Source: Jilunia laotingensis (lineage in GTDB: Bacteria > Bacteroidota > Bacteroidia > Bacteroidales > Bacteroidaceae). Taken from it: a stretch of 64,000 bases of DNA. Of this stretch, positions 10,227 to 19,595 are shown in pieces. Location of the stretch: NCBI RefSeq assembly GCF_014385165.1, contig NZ_JACRTF010000001.1, positions 620,001 through 684,000 on the forward strand, written 5' to 3'. The translations under genes were made by a program, and so were the position numbers. Under the pieces are notes generated by a model. It did no database searches. It was not told the DNA's origin and saw only the letters and a program-made list of their open reading frames with translations. Positions within the stretch are counted from its first letter, which is position 1. Every line of letters starts with the position of its first letter.

Positions 10227-11858
10227 TTAATTACCCGATCCGAGCCATGGTATGTAAAGTCCGCTTGGATCAGGATTTTCGTATCCGTCCAGTGCCGAAT
10301 TGTTATTCTTTTCTGTCTGTACAATAGTAATATTCATCCATGCCGGACGAGTAGTAGTATTAAAACGAGCCATTTCCTTAAAATTCGTGCCTTCGTACCC
10401 ACGTGTTACAGGCAAATTCAAACGTTTCACATCAAAGAACGTCAATCCTTCTCCCCAAAATTCAATACGTTTCTGGGTCACAATCTCCCGGATTAAGTCA
10501 TCACCAGTAGCAGTACAAACATATGACGGATCACGATAGCTTTGCATAAACCCAATCAGTAGCTCCCGGCCTTTCCCTTCATTCTGATGGGCAACAGCCT
10601 CAGCTTCGATAAAATACATTTCTTCTATGCGCATTAATGGATAGGCAGAAGAAGAACCAATATTGGAAACATTCGTATTACCTTCAGCGGGACGGAATTT
10701 CAATGAAGCATATTCAGGCATATTCTCAGCTTGAGACTCATTTATATAAATATTCTTTCCATCTAGACTGCTACCCACCGGTGCTTTCCATGCCAACTTA
10801 CGAAAATCCGTATTATTCATCCTATTATATAAATTTGCATTGATCATAACCATGGGTCCTGCACCCGCATAACCATACAAGGCCTCGTTAGACATCCAAG
10901 AAGTCCAGTTTAAAATACCGGATTTAACGACATCATCTTCTTTCGACATCTTAGAGCCCCACATCCATGATGCAACGGACATATCATTGAAACCGTTCGT
11001 TGGGCTTAGCCACTCATCTTTTGACATAGGACGATAAGTGCCCGTATCAATAGCTTTACGAGCATATTCCTGAGCCTTGGCATAATCGGCTAACCACATA
11101 TAATAACGAGCTTTCAAACCATACACCACGCTCAAATTCGGTAACGTTTTTATAGAAAGAGCTAGGTTCGCAATGTATTCCTCAGCTTTCGTCAAATCGG
11201 AAAAGATAAACTCTGCTATTTTTTCTCGGGTCACTCTCGGATTGTTTCGCGCTTCCTCCTCGGTCATACCTTCTTTTACAATAGGAACTGTTAGATTCAA
11301 TACATTATTCCCTTTAGCATTCACCGGAGAAGTTTTATCATTCTCAAGAAATTCGAACATCTGTGCTAAGTCAAGATAAAGAAACGCACGGTAAGCATAA
11401 CCGACTCCTAAATAGCCCAATTGGACCGGAGTCGCGCTTTCGGGATTCAAAGCCTCGATCATGTTGTTAGAGGTCTGCACATATTTCCAATAATAATTCC
11501 AAATATATTGTGGAAACAGATTGCCCTCTCCCTGCCCCGTATTGAGTTCCCAATAATCATAATGGTCGTAACCGCTACTAACTATCGGCATATCTTCAGT
11601 CATTACGTCGCGAATATGCATGATAGAACCATATCCCCAATCAAAGCCATAAGGGTCTTCAGTCGGTTGCTGATTATAAATATCCAGTTTATTCGCATAT
11701 GCAGGCATCGCCCATAACAATGCTTCAGTAGCCTTAGCCGATGAAGACATTTGATCGCTTGTTGCTCCATTGGTTGGAAAAGTCTCATCGATACATCCGG
11801 TCATCAATAAGGTTGTCGAACAACAAACGCCTACTATTAATTTTGATATATTTTTCAT
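10227..11858 (-). CDS. SusD/RagB-like nutrient-binding outer membrane lipoprotein
   Basis: The 543-residue protein has a lipobox LLMTGC (Cys about residue 22) and the SusD fold signatures: TPR-like helices (YRAFLYLDLAQMFEF), and the C-terminal RIEEMYFIEAEA and KRIEFWGEGLTFFDVKR. SusD proteins cap the SusC barrel and deliver ligand to it. The gene starts 22 bp after susC. No glycoside hydrolase, sulfatase or peptidase lies nearby, so the substrate cannot be guessed. Confidence 0.93.
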   Translation of the reverse strand: MKNISKLIVGVCCSTTLLMTGCIDETFPTNGATSDQMSSSAKATEALLWAMPAYANKLDIYNQQPTEDPYGFDWGYGSIMHIRDVMTEDMPIVSSGYDHYDYWELNTGQGEGNLFPQYIWNYYWKYVQTSNNMIEALNPESATPVQLGYLGVGYAYRAFLYLDLAQMFEFLENDKTSPVNAKGNNVLNLTVPIVKEGMTEEEARNNPRVTREKIAEFIFSDLTKAEEYIANLALSIKTLPNLSVVYGLKARYYMWLADYAKAQEYARKAIDTGTYRPMSKDEWLSPTNGFNDMSVASWMWGSKMSKEDDVVKSGILNWTSWMSNEALYGYAGAGPMVMINANLYNRMNNTDFRKLAWKAPVGSSLDGKNIYINESQAENMPEYASLKFRPAEGNTNVSNIGSSSAYPLMRIEEMYFIEAEAVAHQNEGKGRELLIGFMQSYRDPSYVCTATGDDLIREIVTQKRIEFWGEGLTFFDVKRLNLPVTRGYEGTNFKEMARFNTTTRPAWMNITIVQTEKNNNSALDGYENPDPSGLYIPWLGSGN

Positions 11859-11880
11859 ATTCTGTTATTTCTTTATCATT

Positions 11881-14800
11881 TTAGAATGTAAATGTAACAC
11901 CACCTGAAATGGTACGGATAGGTGCATAATAAGATGCGGTCACTTGTCCAGTAATGCTCTGCCGAGGATCCAGCCCCTGACGTTTAGACCACAACCACAC
12001 ATTGTCACAAACTGCATAGAAACGAACTTTTTCTATACCGAGGGTACGACAAATACGAGCAGGTAAGGTATATCCTACATTAATATTCTGCAAGCTTAAA
12101 TAAGAAGCACTTGTCAAAAAGCGGTCAGACGATGATGTCGTAAATTGATCGCCATATTGGAAACGTGGAATATTTGAAGCGGTATTTTCAGGAGTCCATG
12201 CATTCAGCAAATCGGCATGGAAAGCTGTACCTTTGCTATTGGATGTCGGTGATGACATCATAGAAGCATAATCATAATCATAACACTGGCCACCGATCTG
12301 ATATGCAAAGTCAATGGAAACATCCACTCCTTTATAACTGAATGATGTGCCAAAACCGCCATATACATCTGGAAGCGCTGTTCCGCAAAGATAATTTGAG
12401 GCATCTTCATAACTGGTCGTTGTCTCACGAGTAACCGTTTTATCCTCAGCCACTTTATTTATATAATATAATGCTTCTCCATTTTCATTGACTCCTGCAT
12501 ATTTTTTTACACGAAATGTATACAGAGGTATTCCTTCACCAAAATAGTATTCACTGCTACTGAATCCATTCACTCCATCCACTTCCATTAACTTTGTTTC
12601 TTTTGGCAAATAAGTTACTTTATTCTTGTAATGCGTAAAATTCAGTTTCAGATCCCATTGCAGATCCTTAGTTCTGATAACGGTTCCGCTTAACTCCGCT
12701 TCCACACCTGAATTCCGCATATCTCCGATATTTTTATAATAAGATGAATAGCCATAAGAAGGAGGCAATGAGAATGAGAACAACATATCTGTAGTTTTGC
12801 GATAGAAGTATTCCACAGAGCCACTCAGACGGTTATCCAATACTCTAAACTCAATACCTGCATTAAAGTTACCATTTGTCTCCCAAGTGATATTTTTATT
12901 CCCCAATGTCGCAGGAACAGCTGCAGGATTACCGGACGAATTTACAATATTATAGGTACTTACATAGCGATAATTACCAATATCATCGTTACCCTGAGAA
13001 CCATAAGAAGCCTTGACTTTAAGTTCATTTACCCAGTCCACATTGAACCAGTTTTCTTTTGAAATCAACCAAGCACCTCCCAATGACCAGAAATTACCCC
13101 AACGATGATCCGGATGGAAACGGGAAGATGCATCACGACGGTAAGAAGCAGATAAGAAATACTTTTCATCATAATTATACTGCGCACGTCCAAAGAAGCC
13201 TTCAGTATTATAATCGGTTGTATAAGAGTTAGAAGAGCCATCGGTCACAGCACCTGCCAATTCTTTATTGTCCGGTGAAAACATATTAGACTTATTACCC
13301 GACAAAGTATAATGTTTTAGACGATAAGCCTCGTGCCCCACCATAACATCCACATTATGATGGCCAAAATCTTTTTGATAAGTCAATAGCTGCTGATAGT
13401 TATAAGCAAATATACGTTGATGTTCTTTAGTTACGATACCGTTCGAAGTGGCATACTGTCCATAATAAGGGTTAGTAACATTTGTATAACGAGCCTCGTT
13501 GACATTTACAGTATTCGTAGAAGTGAATTTGAAATCCTTCAAAAAACGGACTTCAAAGAATCCTGTTGCATTGATTTCATTTCCTTCTGCATTATTCGTA
13601 TCTAAAATATTACTTGACAATGCATTAGAATTACCCAAGAAAGGACGAATGCCACCACCGTTTTGCCCATCACCATAGTCATATCTCATGATTCCATTCG
13701 TATCGAACATAATACTTCCATTGCCATCACGCATATACAATGGATAAATCGGGGCAATATTACTGGCTATCGCAAACAAGTTACCAGATGAAGCAGAATT
13801 ACCATCTTCAGCCAATGAGTTCGATTCAAAATGCGTATAAGACATATTAGCACCTACCTTCAACCATGGTTTTACCCGATAATCAGCTTTCATACGACCG
13901 GTCAAACGTTCATAATCAGAATTGGTAGTAATACCGTCATTTTTTAAATAATTGAATGAAGTATAAAAAGCCCCTTTATCATTACCAGCCGAAACGCTAA
14001 CATTATATTCCTGTCGTAAACTGTTCCTGTAAGTAGCATCCATCCAATCATCCGGAGTCAACAAGTATTGGTTGCCTTTATAATCAACCACTCTCCCTAA
14101 AGTTGCATTTGGATTCAACTTTCCATTAGTACCAATCAGATTTTGTCCGACAGGAACTGTATATACATTGTATCCTAAACCATAATCATTCCCGGAAGTC
14201 ATATTCTGATTAACCATCGCATGAGCAGCCGATTCATTCAGTTGCTGCTTGTCCATAAAATAGTTTTTCAATGCACCATAATACATTTCATAATATTGTG
14301 CCGGACTACTTACCGTATTATAATTTTGAGTTGCGCGTGAATTTGCCCCCCATTTAGCATCGACAGTGACCTTTGCAGCACCCACATTTCCTTTTTTGGT
14401 GGTAATCATAATCACACCATTCGCCCCACGGGCACCATATAGTGCATTAGAAGCGGCATCTTTCAACACCGTCATCGATTCAATATCTTGTGAACTAATG
14501 TTGTTCATATCGCCATCATACGGCACTCCGTCCAAAATAATAAGAGGGTCTTTACCGGCATTAATAGAGCTGATACCACGAACGCGAATGGTAGGGTTGG
14601 AAGCACCGGGTTGTCCGGAAGTAGTCGACAGTTGTACCCCTGAAACCTTACCTTTCAAAGCATCAGTCGCATTTGAAGTTTGAATCTTTCCGATTTCATC
14701 AGCCGAAACAACGCTGGCAGACCCTGTAAAAGCAGACTTCTTAGCTGTACCATAAGCAACCACCATTACCTCATCGATCAATTGAGCATCAGATTTCAAC

Positions 14801-15081
14801 GTTACAGCCAACTTAGGTTTAATAGCTACCTCCTCTGCCTGCATACCAATGTATGAAATCCGCAAAGTCTTTGCGGAACTTGGTACATTGGTCAATGTAA
14901 ATTTACCGTCTACATCAGTAGTAGTACCAAAATTGGTTCCTATCACCAATACAGAAGCTCCTACAACTGGCTGCCCATCTTCTTCAGAAATTACAACACC
15001 TGTAATACTCTGTGTTTGGGCAGTTACAAGACCTATCCCTAGAAAAAGGTAGGTCAATAACAGCATTAATTTCTTTTTCAT
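11881..15081 (-). CDS. SusC/RagA-type TonB-dependent transporter, interrupted by a recombination site in frame
   Basis: The 1066-residue protein has a signal peptide (LGIGLVTAQ, cleaved about residue 21), a carboxypeptidase-D-like regulatory domain (about 25-105), the SusC marker DEVMVVAYGTAKK, a plug domain with RVRGISSINAGKDPLIILDG, and a beta barrel ending in FTF. It imports ligands across the outer membrane with TonB energy and pairs with the SusD-like protein downstream. Codons 68-86 coincide with one arm (14823-14880) of an inverted repeat whose other arm lies beyond the adjacent recombinase. The present orientation gives a full-length protein; inversion would cut it after residue 86. 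The promoter and signal peptide lie on the invertible side. Confidence 0.95.
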   Translation of the reverse strand: MKKKLMLLLTYLFLGIGLVTAQTQSITGVVISEEDGQPVVGASVLVIGTNFGTTTDVDGKFTLTNVPSSAKTLRISYIGMQAEEVAIKPKLAVTLKSDAQLIDEVMVVAYGTAKKSAFTGSASVVSADEIGKIQTSNATDALKGKVSGVQLSTTSGQPGASNPTIRVRGISSINAGKDPLIILDGVPYDGDMNNISSQDIESMTVLKDAASNALYGARGANGVIMITTKKGNVGAAKVTVDAKWGANSRATQNYNTVSSPAQYYEMYYGALKNYFMDKQQLNESAAHAMVNQNMTSGNDYGLGYNVYTVPVGQNLIGTNGKLNPNATLGRVVDYKGNQYLLTPDDWMDATYRNSLRQEYNVSVSAGNDKGAFYTSFNYLKNDGITTNSDYERLTGRMKADYRVKPWLKVGANMSYTHFESNSLAEDGNSASSGNLFAIASNIAPIYPLYMRDGNGSIMFDTNGIMRYDYGDGQNGGGIRPFLGNSNALSSNILDTNNAEGNEINATGFFEVRFLKDFKFTSTNTVNVNEARYTNVTNPYYGQYATSNGIVTKEHQRIFAYNYQQLLTYQKDFGHHNVDVMVGHEAYRLKHYTLSGNKSNMFSPDNKELAGAVTDGSSNSYTTDYNTEGFFGRAQYNYDEKYFLSASYRRDASSRFHPDHRWGNFWSLGGAWLISKENWFNVDWVNELKVKASYGSQGNDDIGNYRYVSTYNIVNSSGNPAAVPATLGNKNITWETNGNFNAGIEFRVLDNRLSGSVEYFYRKTTDMLFSFSLPPSYGYSSYYKNIGDMRNSGVEAELSGTVIRTKDLQWDLKLNFTHYKNKVTYLPKETKLMEVDGVNGFSSSEYYFGEGIPLYTFRVKKYAGVNENGEALYYINKVAEDKTVTRETTTSYEDASNYLCGTALPDVYGGFGTSFSYKGVDVSIDFAYQIGGQCYDYDYASMMSSPTSNSKGTAFHADLLNAWTPENTASNIPRFQYGDQFTTSSSDRFLTSASYLSLQNINVGYTLPARICRTLGIEKVRFYAVCDNVWLWSKRQGLDPRQSITGQVTASYYAPIRTISGGVTFTF
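14823..14880 (-). repeat. Left arm of 58-bp inverted repeat, inside susC (predicted inversion site)
   Basis: The 58 bp match 17112-17169 in inverted orientation with only two mismatches (14838 and 14852). The arm encodes susC residues 68-86 (start SSAKTLRIS). It contains a 19-bp palindrome, TCCGCAAAGTCTTTGCGGA, at 14859-14877, a good candidate for the recombinase core site. Confidence 0.92.
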
Positions 15082-15138
15082 AAATTCTCTCTCTTAAAGT
15101 TTAACTTCACATTAGCTATTTTTTACTCTAACAAAATG

Positions 15139-15146
15139 CAAATATA
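15139..15146 (-). promoter_or_regulatory. -7 promoter box for susC
   Basis: Minus-strand TATATTTG fits TAnnTTTG and lies about 58 bp upstream of the susC ATG. No convincing -33 box is seen, so an activator may be needed. Confidence 0.45.
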
Positions 15147-15194
15147 TTAATAAATATAAAATACGCAAGAAATTCTTTCAAAAAACCTCTTCTG

Positions 15195-15211
15195 TATAAC
15201 AATTTGTTATA
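15195..15211. promoter_or_regulatory. 17-bp palindrome upstream of susC promoter
   Basis: TATAACAATTTGTTATA is a perfect inverted repeat about one central base. It lies 50-65 bp upstream of the susC -7 box, a typical position for a regulator or recombinase accessory site. No protein can be assigned. Confidence 0.4.
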
Positions 15212-15533
15212 ATACGACATATTATTATGCTTAATAACATATATTTTGCAACTAAAAAGTTTTAAATACAAAAACCGATTAAAGTATTATGTATAGACAA
15301 AAAGTTATATTTTACAATGTATATACATCAAATAGAACTCATAAACCATTAATATATATTCTTTTTGATTGAAAAGAAAGATTTATAAATAAAATATCAA
15401 TATTATTATTAAATAGAAAACACCTCTTTTTACTATTTAGTTTGAGCTTTTATTAGCAGATTTTTAAGCTAATCCTGTTTTAATTAAGGTATCAATATAC
15501 CTCTTAGTATTATAGTGTTAAAAAAATAAAATC

Positions 15534-16715
15534 ATGGAGAAAATTAGCTACAACTTAGTATTTAACAGAAAAAAAAGTCTGAATAAAAAGGGAATGGCAT
15601 TAGTACAAGTAGAAGCCTATCTGAATAAAAAGAAAAAGTATTTCACCACCAATATTTATTTGAGGCCGGAACAATGGGATAACAGAAAAAGAAAAGTTAA
15701 AAAACACCCTAACGCTGAAGCTCTCAACCATATGCTCTATGAATTCATGTCAGAAATAGAAAAAAGAGAGCTACGTATGTGGCAACAAGGAAAAACAATT
15801 TCGTTGGAAGCCCTAAAGCAATCTTTAGAGCCTACACAGGAAGATGAAAAATCCTTTTTAGCGTTTTTCCATAAGGAAATTATGAATTCCACATTAAAAG
15901 AGAGTACAAAAAGAAATCATCTTTCTACCTTAGAATTACTTAGAAAATATAAAAAAGAGATTTTATTCACAGAATTGACTTTTGAATTTATTTCTTCATT
16001 TGACCAATATCTTCATAATAAAGGATACCATATAAACACTATAGCAAAACATATGAAACATTTAAAACGTCATATAAATGTAGCAATCAATAAAGAATAT
16101 ATGGAAATTCAAAAATATGCATTTAGAAAATACAAAATAAAAAATATAGAAAATAGACATACATATCTATCCCCAGAAGAACTTATCAATATAGAAAACC
16201 TGAAGTTGGGAAAAAAACACAAACAGCTTGAAAAAACAAAAGATGCTTTTTTATTTTGTTGTTATGCTGGTCTGCGTTATTCAGACTTTGTTAATCTGAC
16301 ATCTGAGAACATTGTGGAAATACACAATGAAACTTGGTTGATATACAGAACAGTAAAAACAAATACCGAAGTTCGCTTACCTCTCTATTTATTATTTGAA
16401 GGAAAAGGAATCTATATTTTACATAAATACCAAAAAGATTATCATTGTTTTTTCAGCTTACGAGACAACTCTAATGTAAACAAAGAATTACTTATCATTT
16501 CAAAATTAGCAGGAATAAGTAAGCGGATTTCATTTCATACGGCAAGACATACTAATGCTACGTTATTAATATATAATGGGGTAAATATTACCACTGTACA
16601 GAAATTATTAGGACATACAAGTGTGAAAACCACTCAGGTTTACGCAAACATCATGGACATTACCATCGTACGTGACCTTGAAGAGCATGGCATTACCATT
16701 CATTCATCAATGTAA
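15534..16715 (+). CDS. Tyrosine recombinase, probable invertase of the susC switch
   Basis: The 393-residue protein has the Bacteroidetes layout: an N-terminal arm-binding domain (to about 90), a SAM-like core-binding domain (about 100-195), and a catalytic domain with all main residues visible: Arg in AGLRYSDF, HTARHT, LGHTSVKTTQ and the nucleophile Tyr in TQVYANI. Such chromosomal recombinases in Bacteroides (Tsr family) invert nearby DNA and drive phase variation of surface proteins, including SusC families in B. fragilis. The gene lies between the two arms of the 58-bp inverted repeat, which makes it the natural enzyme for that inversion. Base use is more AT-rich than in flanking core genes. 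Confidence 0.9.
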   Translation: MEKISYNLVFNRKKSLNKKGMALVQVEAYLNKKKKYFTTNIYLRPEQWDNRKRKVKKHPNAEALNHMLYEFMSEIEKRELRMWQQGKTISLEALKQSLEPTQEDEKSFLAFFHKEIMNSTLKESTKRNHLSTLELLRKYKKEILFTELTFEFISSFDQYLHNKGYHINTIAKHMKHLKRHINVAINKEYMEIQKYAFRKYKIKNIENRHTYLSPEELINIENLKLGKKHKQLEKTKDAFLFCCYAGLRYSDFVNLTSENIVEIHNETWLIYRTVKTNTEVRLPLYLLFEGKGIYILHKYQKDYHCFFSLRDNSNVNKELLIISKLAGISKRISFHTARHTNATLLIYNGVNITTVQKLLGHTSVKTTQVYANIMDITIVRDLEEHGITIHSSM

Positions 16716-16732
16716 GATCAGTCATGAATATA

Positions 16733-16781
16733 CTCTACGAGAAAAAATGAAATCTCATAATCCAGTATATTTCTCGTAGAG
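16733..16781 (+). terminator. Hairpin after the recombinase gene
   Basis: CTCTACGAGAAA (16733-16744) pairs perfectly with TTTCTCGTAGAG (16770-16781) around a 25-nt loop. There is no T-run after it, so it may be a weak terminator or a protein-binding inverted repeat. Confidence 0.45.
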
Positions 16782-17111
16782 AATATACATAACATTAGTA
16801 ATTTTCATGTTATAAATATTAGATGAAAGATAATCATAGATTCACAATCAGCGCATACAACGTTAATGATTAATTATTTTTCCATGAGTGGAGTAACATA
16901 TTAAAAACTTATCTAGGATATCTCGTCATTATTAATATCCATTTAATAAATTAATAATCAATGCCTTTTATGAACAAAAAAGATATCAAAATAGTAATCT
17001 AACACTTCAGCCCAAATTTATAACACGTTGATAACCAGAATACAAAATTCTCTTTAGCATAAGAGTGACATTAATTTATTTATCTAATATACAATACATT
17101 AGAAATATATT

Positions 17112-17169
17112 AGTTCCGCAAAGACTTTGCGGATTTCATGCATTGGTATGCAGACAGAGGAGGTAGCTA
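17112..17169 (+). repeat. Right arm of 58-bp inverted repeat (predicted inversion site)
   Basis: The inverted counterpart of 14823-14880 at 56/58 identity. Read on the plus strand it is still open in the susC frame (SSAKTLRISCIGMQTEEVA), with two changes relative to susC (Tyr to Cys, Ala to Thr). The same 19-bp palindrome is present at 17115-17133. Confidence 0.92.
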
Positions 17170-17243
17170 CCTTTAAGAACTTGAACACTCAATTAGAAGA
17201 TCTCAATCTTTATCTACAAAATATCATTGGACGATTTCTTTAG
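17169..17243 (+). other. Predicted OFF-state tail joined to susC after inversion
   Basis: Continuing the susC frame out of the right arm gives 24 codons (TFKNLNTQLEDL, then LYLQNIIGRFL) and a TAG at 17241-17243. After inversion the susC start would therefore yield 110 residues: 86 from SusC and 24 from here. I do not recognise the tail. Confidence 0.6.
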
Positions 17244-17308
17244 AAATTCCATAGCGATAAACAGCCCATACCACAGGATATCATAAGTAAAAAATCCACA
17301 AAGAATAG

Positions 17309-17959
17309 CTACAAAGCAGAGAGTCCTTCTTTTAGTATGCCCACCAATATGGGCTTCAATCCGCTGACAAAACACTCTACGGCTATTACCATTAAGATAA
17401 GCCCCATCAAACGCATCATTACATTGTTCCCTGTCTCTCCTAAGATTTTAACCAATTTGGTAGAAGCACGCAGAATAAGAAACGTTATAAAATAGATCAG
17501 AGCAATCATGCCAATCAGTACACCTTTCATCTCAATGTTATGAGCGTCTTGCATCAACACAATAGCATTAGCAATTGCCCCAGGGCCACATAGCATAGGA
17601 ATAGCTAAAGGTGTAATTGAAATATCATCAGCATAAGTTTTTATCTCCTCATCTTTCAGTTTTACATTTGTATAACGCGCCTGAAGCATATCAAAACCTA
17701 TTTTAAAAATAATCACTCCACCGGCAATACGAAAGCCATTGGTCGATATACCAAAAAACATAAATAAGAATTGACCAGCGAAGACAAAAACCATTAATGT
17801 AATGAAAGACACAAACGTTGCACGACGCACAATAGCCTGACGCTCTTTATCAGTCATACCATGAGTCATTGTAAGGAAAACAGGCATGGTGCCTAATGGA
17901 TTCGTCAATGTAAAAAAGGAAGTAAAACAAAGCAGAGCGAAGGGCAATAAAGTTTCCAT
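17309..17959 (-). CDS. MarC/UPF0056 family integral membrane protein
   Basis: The 216-residue protein has six hydrophobic segments and typical MarC features: an N-terminal NPLGTMPVFL, TPLAIPMLCGPGAI in the middle and a glycine-rich last helix. The family was once linked to multidrug resistance, which was later withdrawn; the substrate is unknown. Its own promoter box (TACTTTTG on the minus strand, 17995-18002) lies in the 60-bp gap after the HAD gene. The 3' end lies about 140 bp from the susC inversion site. Confidence 0.88.
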   Translation of the reverse strand: METLLPFALLCFTSFFTLTNPLGTMPVFLTMTHGMTDKERQAIVRRATFVSFITLMVFVFAGQFLFMFFGISTNGFRIAGGVIIFKIGFDMLQARYTNVKLKDEEIKTYADDISITPLAIPMLCGPGAIANAIVLMQDAHNIEMKGVLIGMIALIYFITFLILRASTKLVKILGETGNNVMMRLMGLILMVIAVECFVSGLKPILVGILKEGLSAL

Positions 17960-18019
17960 AACAGTTGTAGCATTATACGTTCATATTTCGAGCGCAAAAG
18001 TACGACTAATATATAAAAA

Positions 18020-18712
18020 CTACAATATTTCCATCAACTCTTTCAAATCTTTCAAATGATAGGTAGGTGTAAAAGAAAACTCATCACGACCGGATAAATT
18101 ATAAAAAGCCTGATGCATCCCTACTCCTTTTGCCCCGACAATATCCGCCTCCCAACTATCGCCAATCATTAATGATTCGCTGAGTTCTGATTGAGTAGCA
18201 GACAATGCGAAATGAAATAATTGAGGTGCCGGTTTATGAAGTCCGATATCTTCGGAAAGAATAATCTTTTTGAAATAACCATCTATTCCACTCGAACACA
18301 TTTTCCTATATTGAAGTTCACGAAATCCATTGGAAAGTATATAAAGATTGTAGTTGGAAACCAAATAATCAAGAACTTCTCTGGCATGAGGCATCAAACG
18401 AGTTTTTGTAGGAATGACAGCAAAAAAATCCTCTGAATAGGCGTTTGCTAAAGCAGAATCGTCAACGCCTACTGCCCGGAGCGGATACAGAAAGCGTTGA
18501 CGATTAAGCTCCTCTTTTTTGATCAATCCATTACCATATTCTATCCAAAGCTCAGTATTACGCTTTTGGTAAAGCGAATAGAAATGTTCAAAGGAATTAA
18601 AGAAAGCATCCAAACCATATTTGTAATACATTTCTTCAAATGTATCACACGCATTGTCCGAAAATGCCCATATAGTATCGTCTAAATCAAAAAAGAGATT
18701 CTTATATTTCAT
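18020..18712 (-). CDS. HAD-family nucleotidase, YjjG-like
   Basis: The 230-residue protein has HAD motif I FDLDDTIW, motif II LSNGF, motif III Lys with HKPAPQLF and motif IV GDSWEADIVGA. Length and motif context match the YjjG group of noncanonical pyrimidine nucleotidases, which dephosphorylate nucleoside monophosphates. The ATG overlaps the stop of the preceding lipoprotein gene by one base (TAATG), so the two are co-transcribed. Exact substrate is inference. Confidence 0.85.
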   Translation of the reverse strand: MKYKNLFFDLDDTIWAFSDNACDTFEEMYYKYGLDAFFNSFEHFYSLYQKRNTELWIEYGNGLIKKEELNRQRFLYPLRAVGVDDSALANAYSEDFFAVIPTKTRLMPHAREVLDYLVSNYNLYILSNGFRELQYRKMCSSGIDGYFKKIILSEDIGLHKPAPQLFHFALSATQSELSESLMIGDSWEADIVGAKGVGMHQAFYNLSGRDEFSFTPTYHLKDLKELMEIL

Positions 18713-19569
18713 TATTTCACCTGGATCACCAAATACTTAGACACACTCCAGAATTCTTTCGGATTTGTAATCTTCAAAGTAAGCTGTCCTTTGTCATCTT
18801 TAACAAGCTCATATGAACCGGCAGGATGAGTAGTCAATAATTCAGCACGTTTAGAGTACAATTTGATATCTTTCGTCGTACGGATATCAATCTGAGTGAA
18901 ATAATCCTTATTAAAATCAGCGTTCTTCAACACATCACCACTCTGAAGAATCTTTTGTGACTTCAATTCAGACTTTGTACCGAATACAAACCATGCAGCA
19001 TTAATGGCTTTGTCTTGTTCGGCCACCGTCTTGGCTTTCGCTTCATTTTCTGCAGCAAGAGTTTCCTTATCAGCAGCCAATCCACTAACGGCAGCATCTA
19101 ATTCCTGAATACGAATATTCTTTGATGCCAATTCTGCCTGTAACTCTTCAATACGCTGCTGTTTAGCAACCAATTCCTGTGTAAGAGATTCAACTGCTTT
19201 TTTCATCTGAGCCGAATTATTCTTGCTACTCTTCAACATAGCCTGCAATTTAGCAATCTGAGCCTTGTTTTCTTCCATTTGTTTAGTGATAAACTCAATA
19301 TCAGAAGCTATCTGCTGTTTAGCATTTGTTGAATTCTCAGTAATCGTTCCCCGTTGCAGATCCACACGGTTCTCTGCATCATTGATCTGACGGAAACCTT
19401 CCTGAATTTCATTGAATGTGCCCATCATTTCATCCAACTCGGCATTACGCTGAGTCAGCTCCATCAAAAGAGAGTCATTTTCAGCTTTTAGGTCTTTGCT
19501 ACCGCCCTTCAAGCCATCACACGAAGCCAATACGGCTGCGCATACAATCAAAACTGCTAACTTTTTCAT
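18712..19569 (-). CDS. Coiled-coil lipoprotein of unknown function
   Basis: The 285-residue protein has a lipoprotein signal peptide ending LASC (Cys about residue 17). Residues about 25-195 are a long heptad-rich coiled coil (KAENDSLLMELTQRNAELDE is typical). The last 85 residues are strand-rich and contain FVFGTKSELKSQKIL. It is conserved in this genomic position in Bacteroides but has no known role; the architecture suggests a periplasmic tether or envelope structural protein. It lies 26 bp after rsmI in a likely operon. Confidence 0.75.
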   Translation of the reverse strand: MKKLAVLIVCAAVLASCDGLKGGSKDLKAENDSLLMELTQRNAELDEMMGTFNEIQEGFRQINDAENRVDLQRGTITENSTNAKQQIASDIEFITKQMEENKAQIAKLQAMLKSSKNNSAQMKKAVESLTQELVAKQQRIEELQAELASKNIRIQELDAAVSGLAADKETLAAENEAKAKTVAEQDKAINAAWFVFGTKSELKSQKILQSGDVLKNADFNKDYFTQIDIRTTKDIKLYSKRAELLTTHPAGSYELVKDDKGQLTLKITNPKEFWSVSKYLVIQVK

Positions 19570-19595
19570 ACATTTACGTTTTTAAATGAAGTTAT

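Larger units (their letters stand above)
15082..15533. other. Gene-free spacer between susC and the recombinase
   Basis: This 452-bp AT-rich stretch holds the start signals of both divergent genes. No further open frame looks coding. It lies wholly within the predicted invertible segment. Confidence 0.7.
16716..17308. other. Gene-free region holding a hairpin and the right inversion site
   Basis: This 593-bp AT-rich region has no convincing gene. It contains a perfect 12-bp hairpin after the recombinase, the right arm of the inverted repeat and the short frame that would be joined to susC on inversion. It may be a remnant of a lost silent susC allele. Confidence 0.6.

Noticed and set aside
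8303..15081. Complete polysaccharide utilisation locus
   Set aside because: Only SusC, SusD and one lipoprotein are present; no glycoside hydrolase, lyase, sulfatase or sensor is linked.
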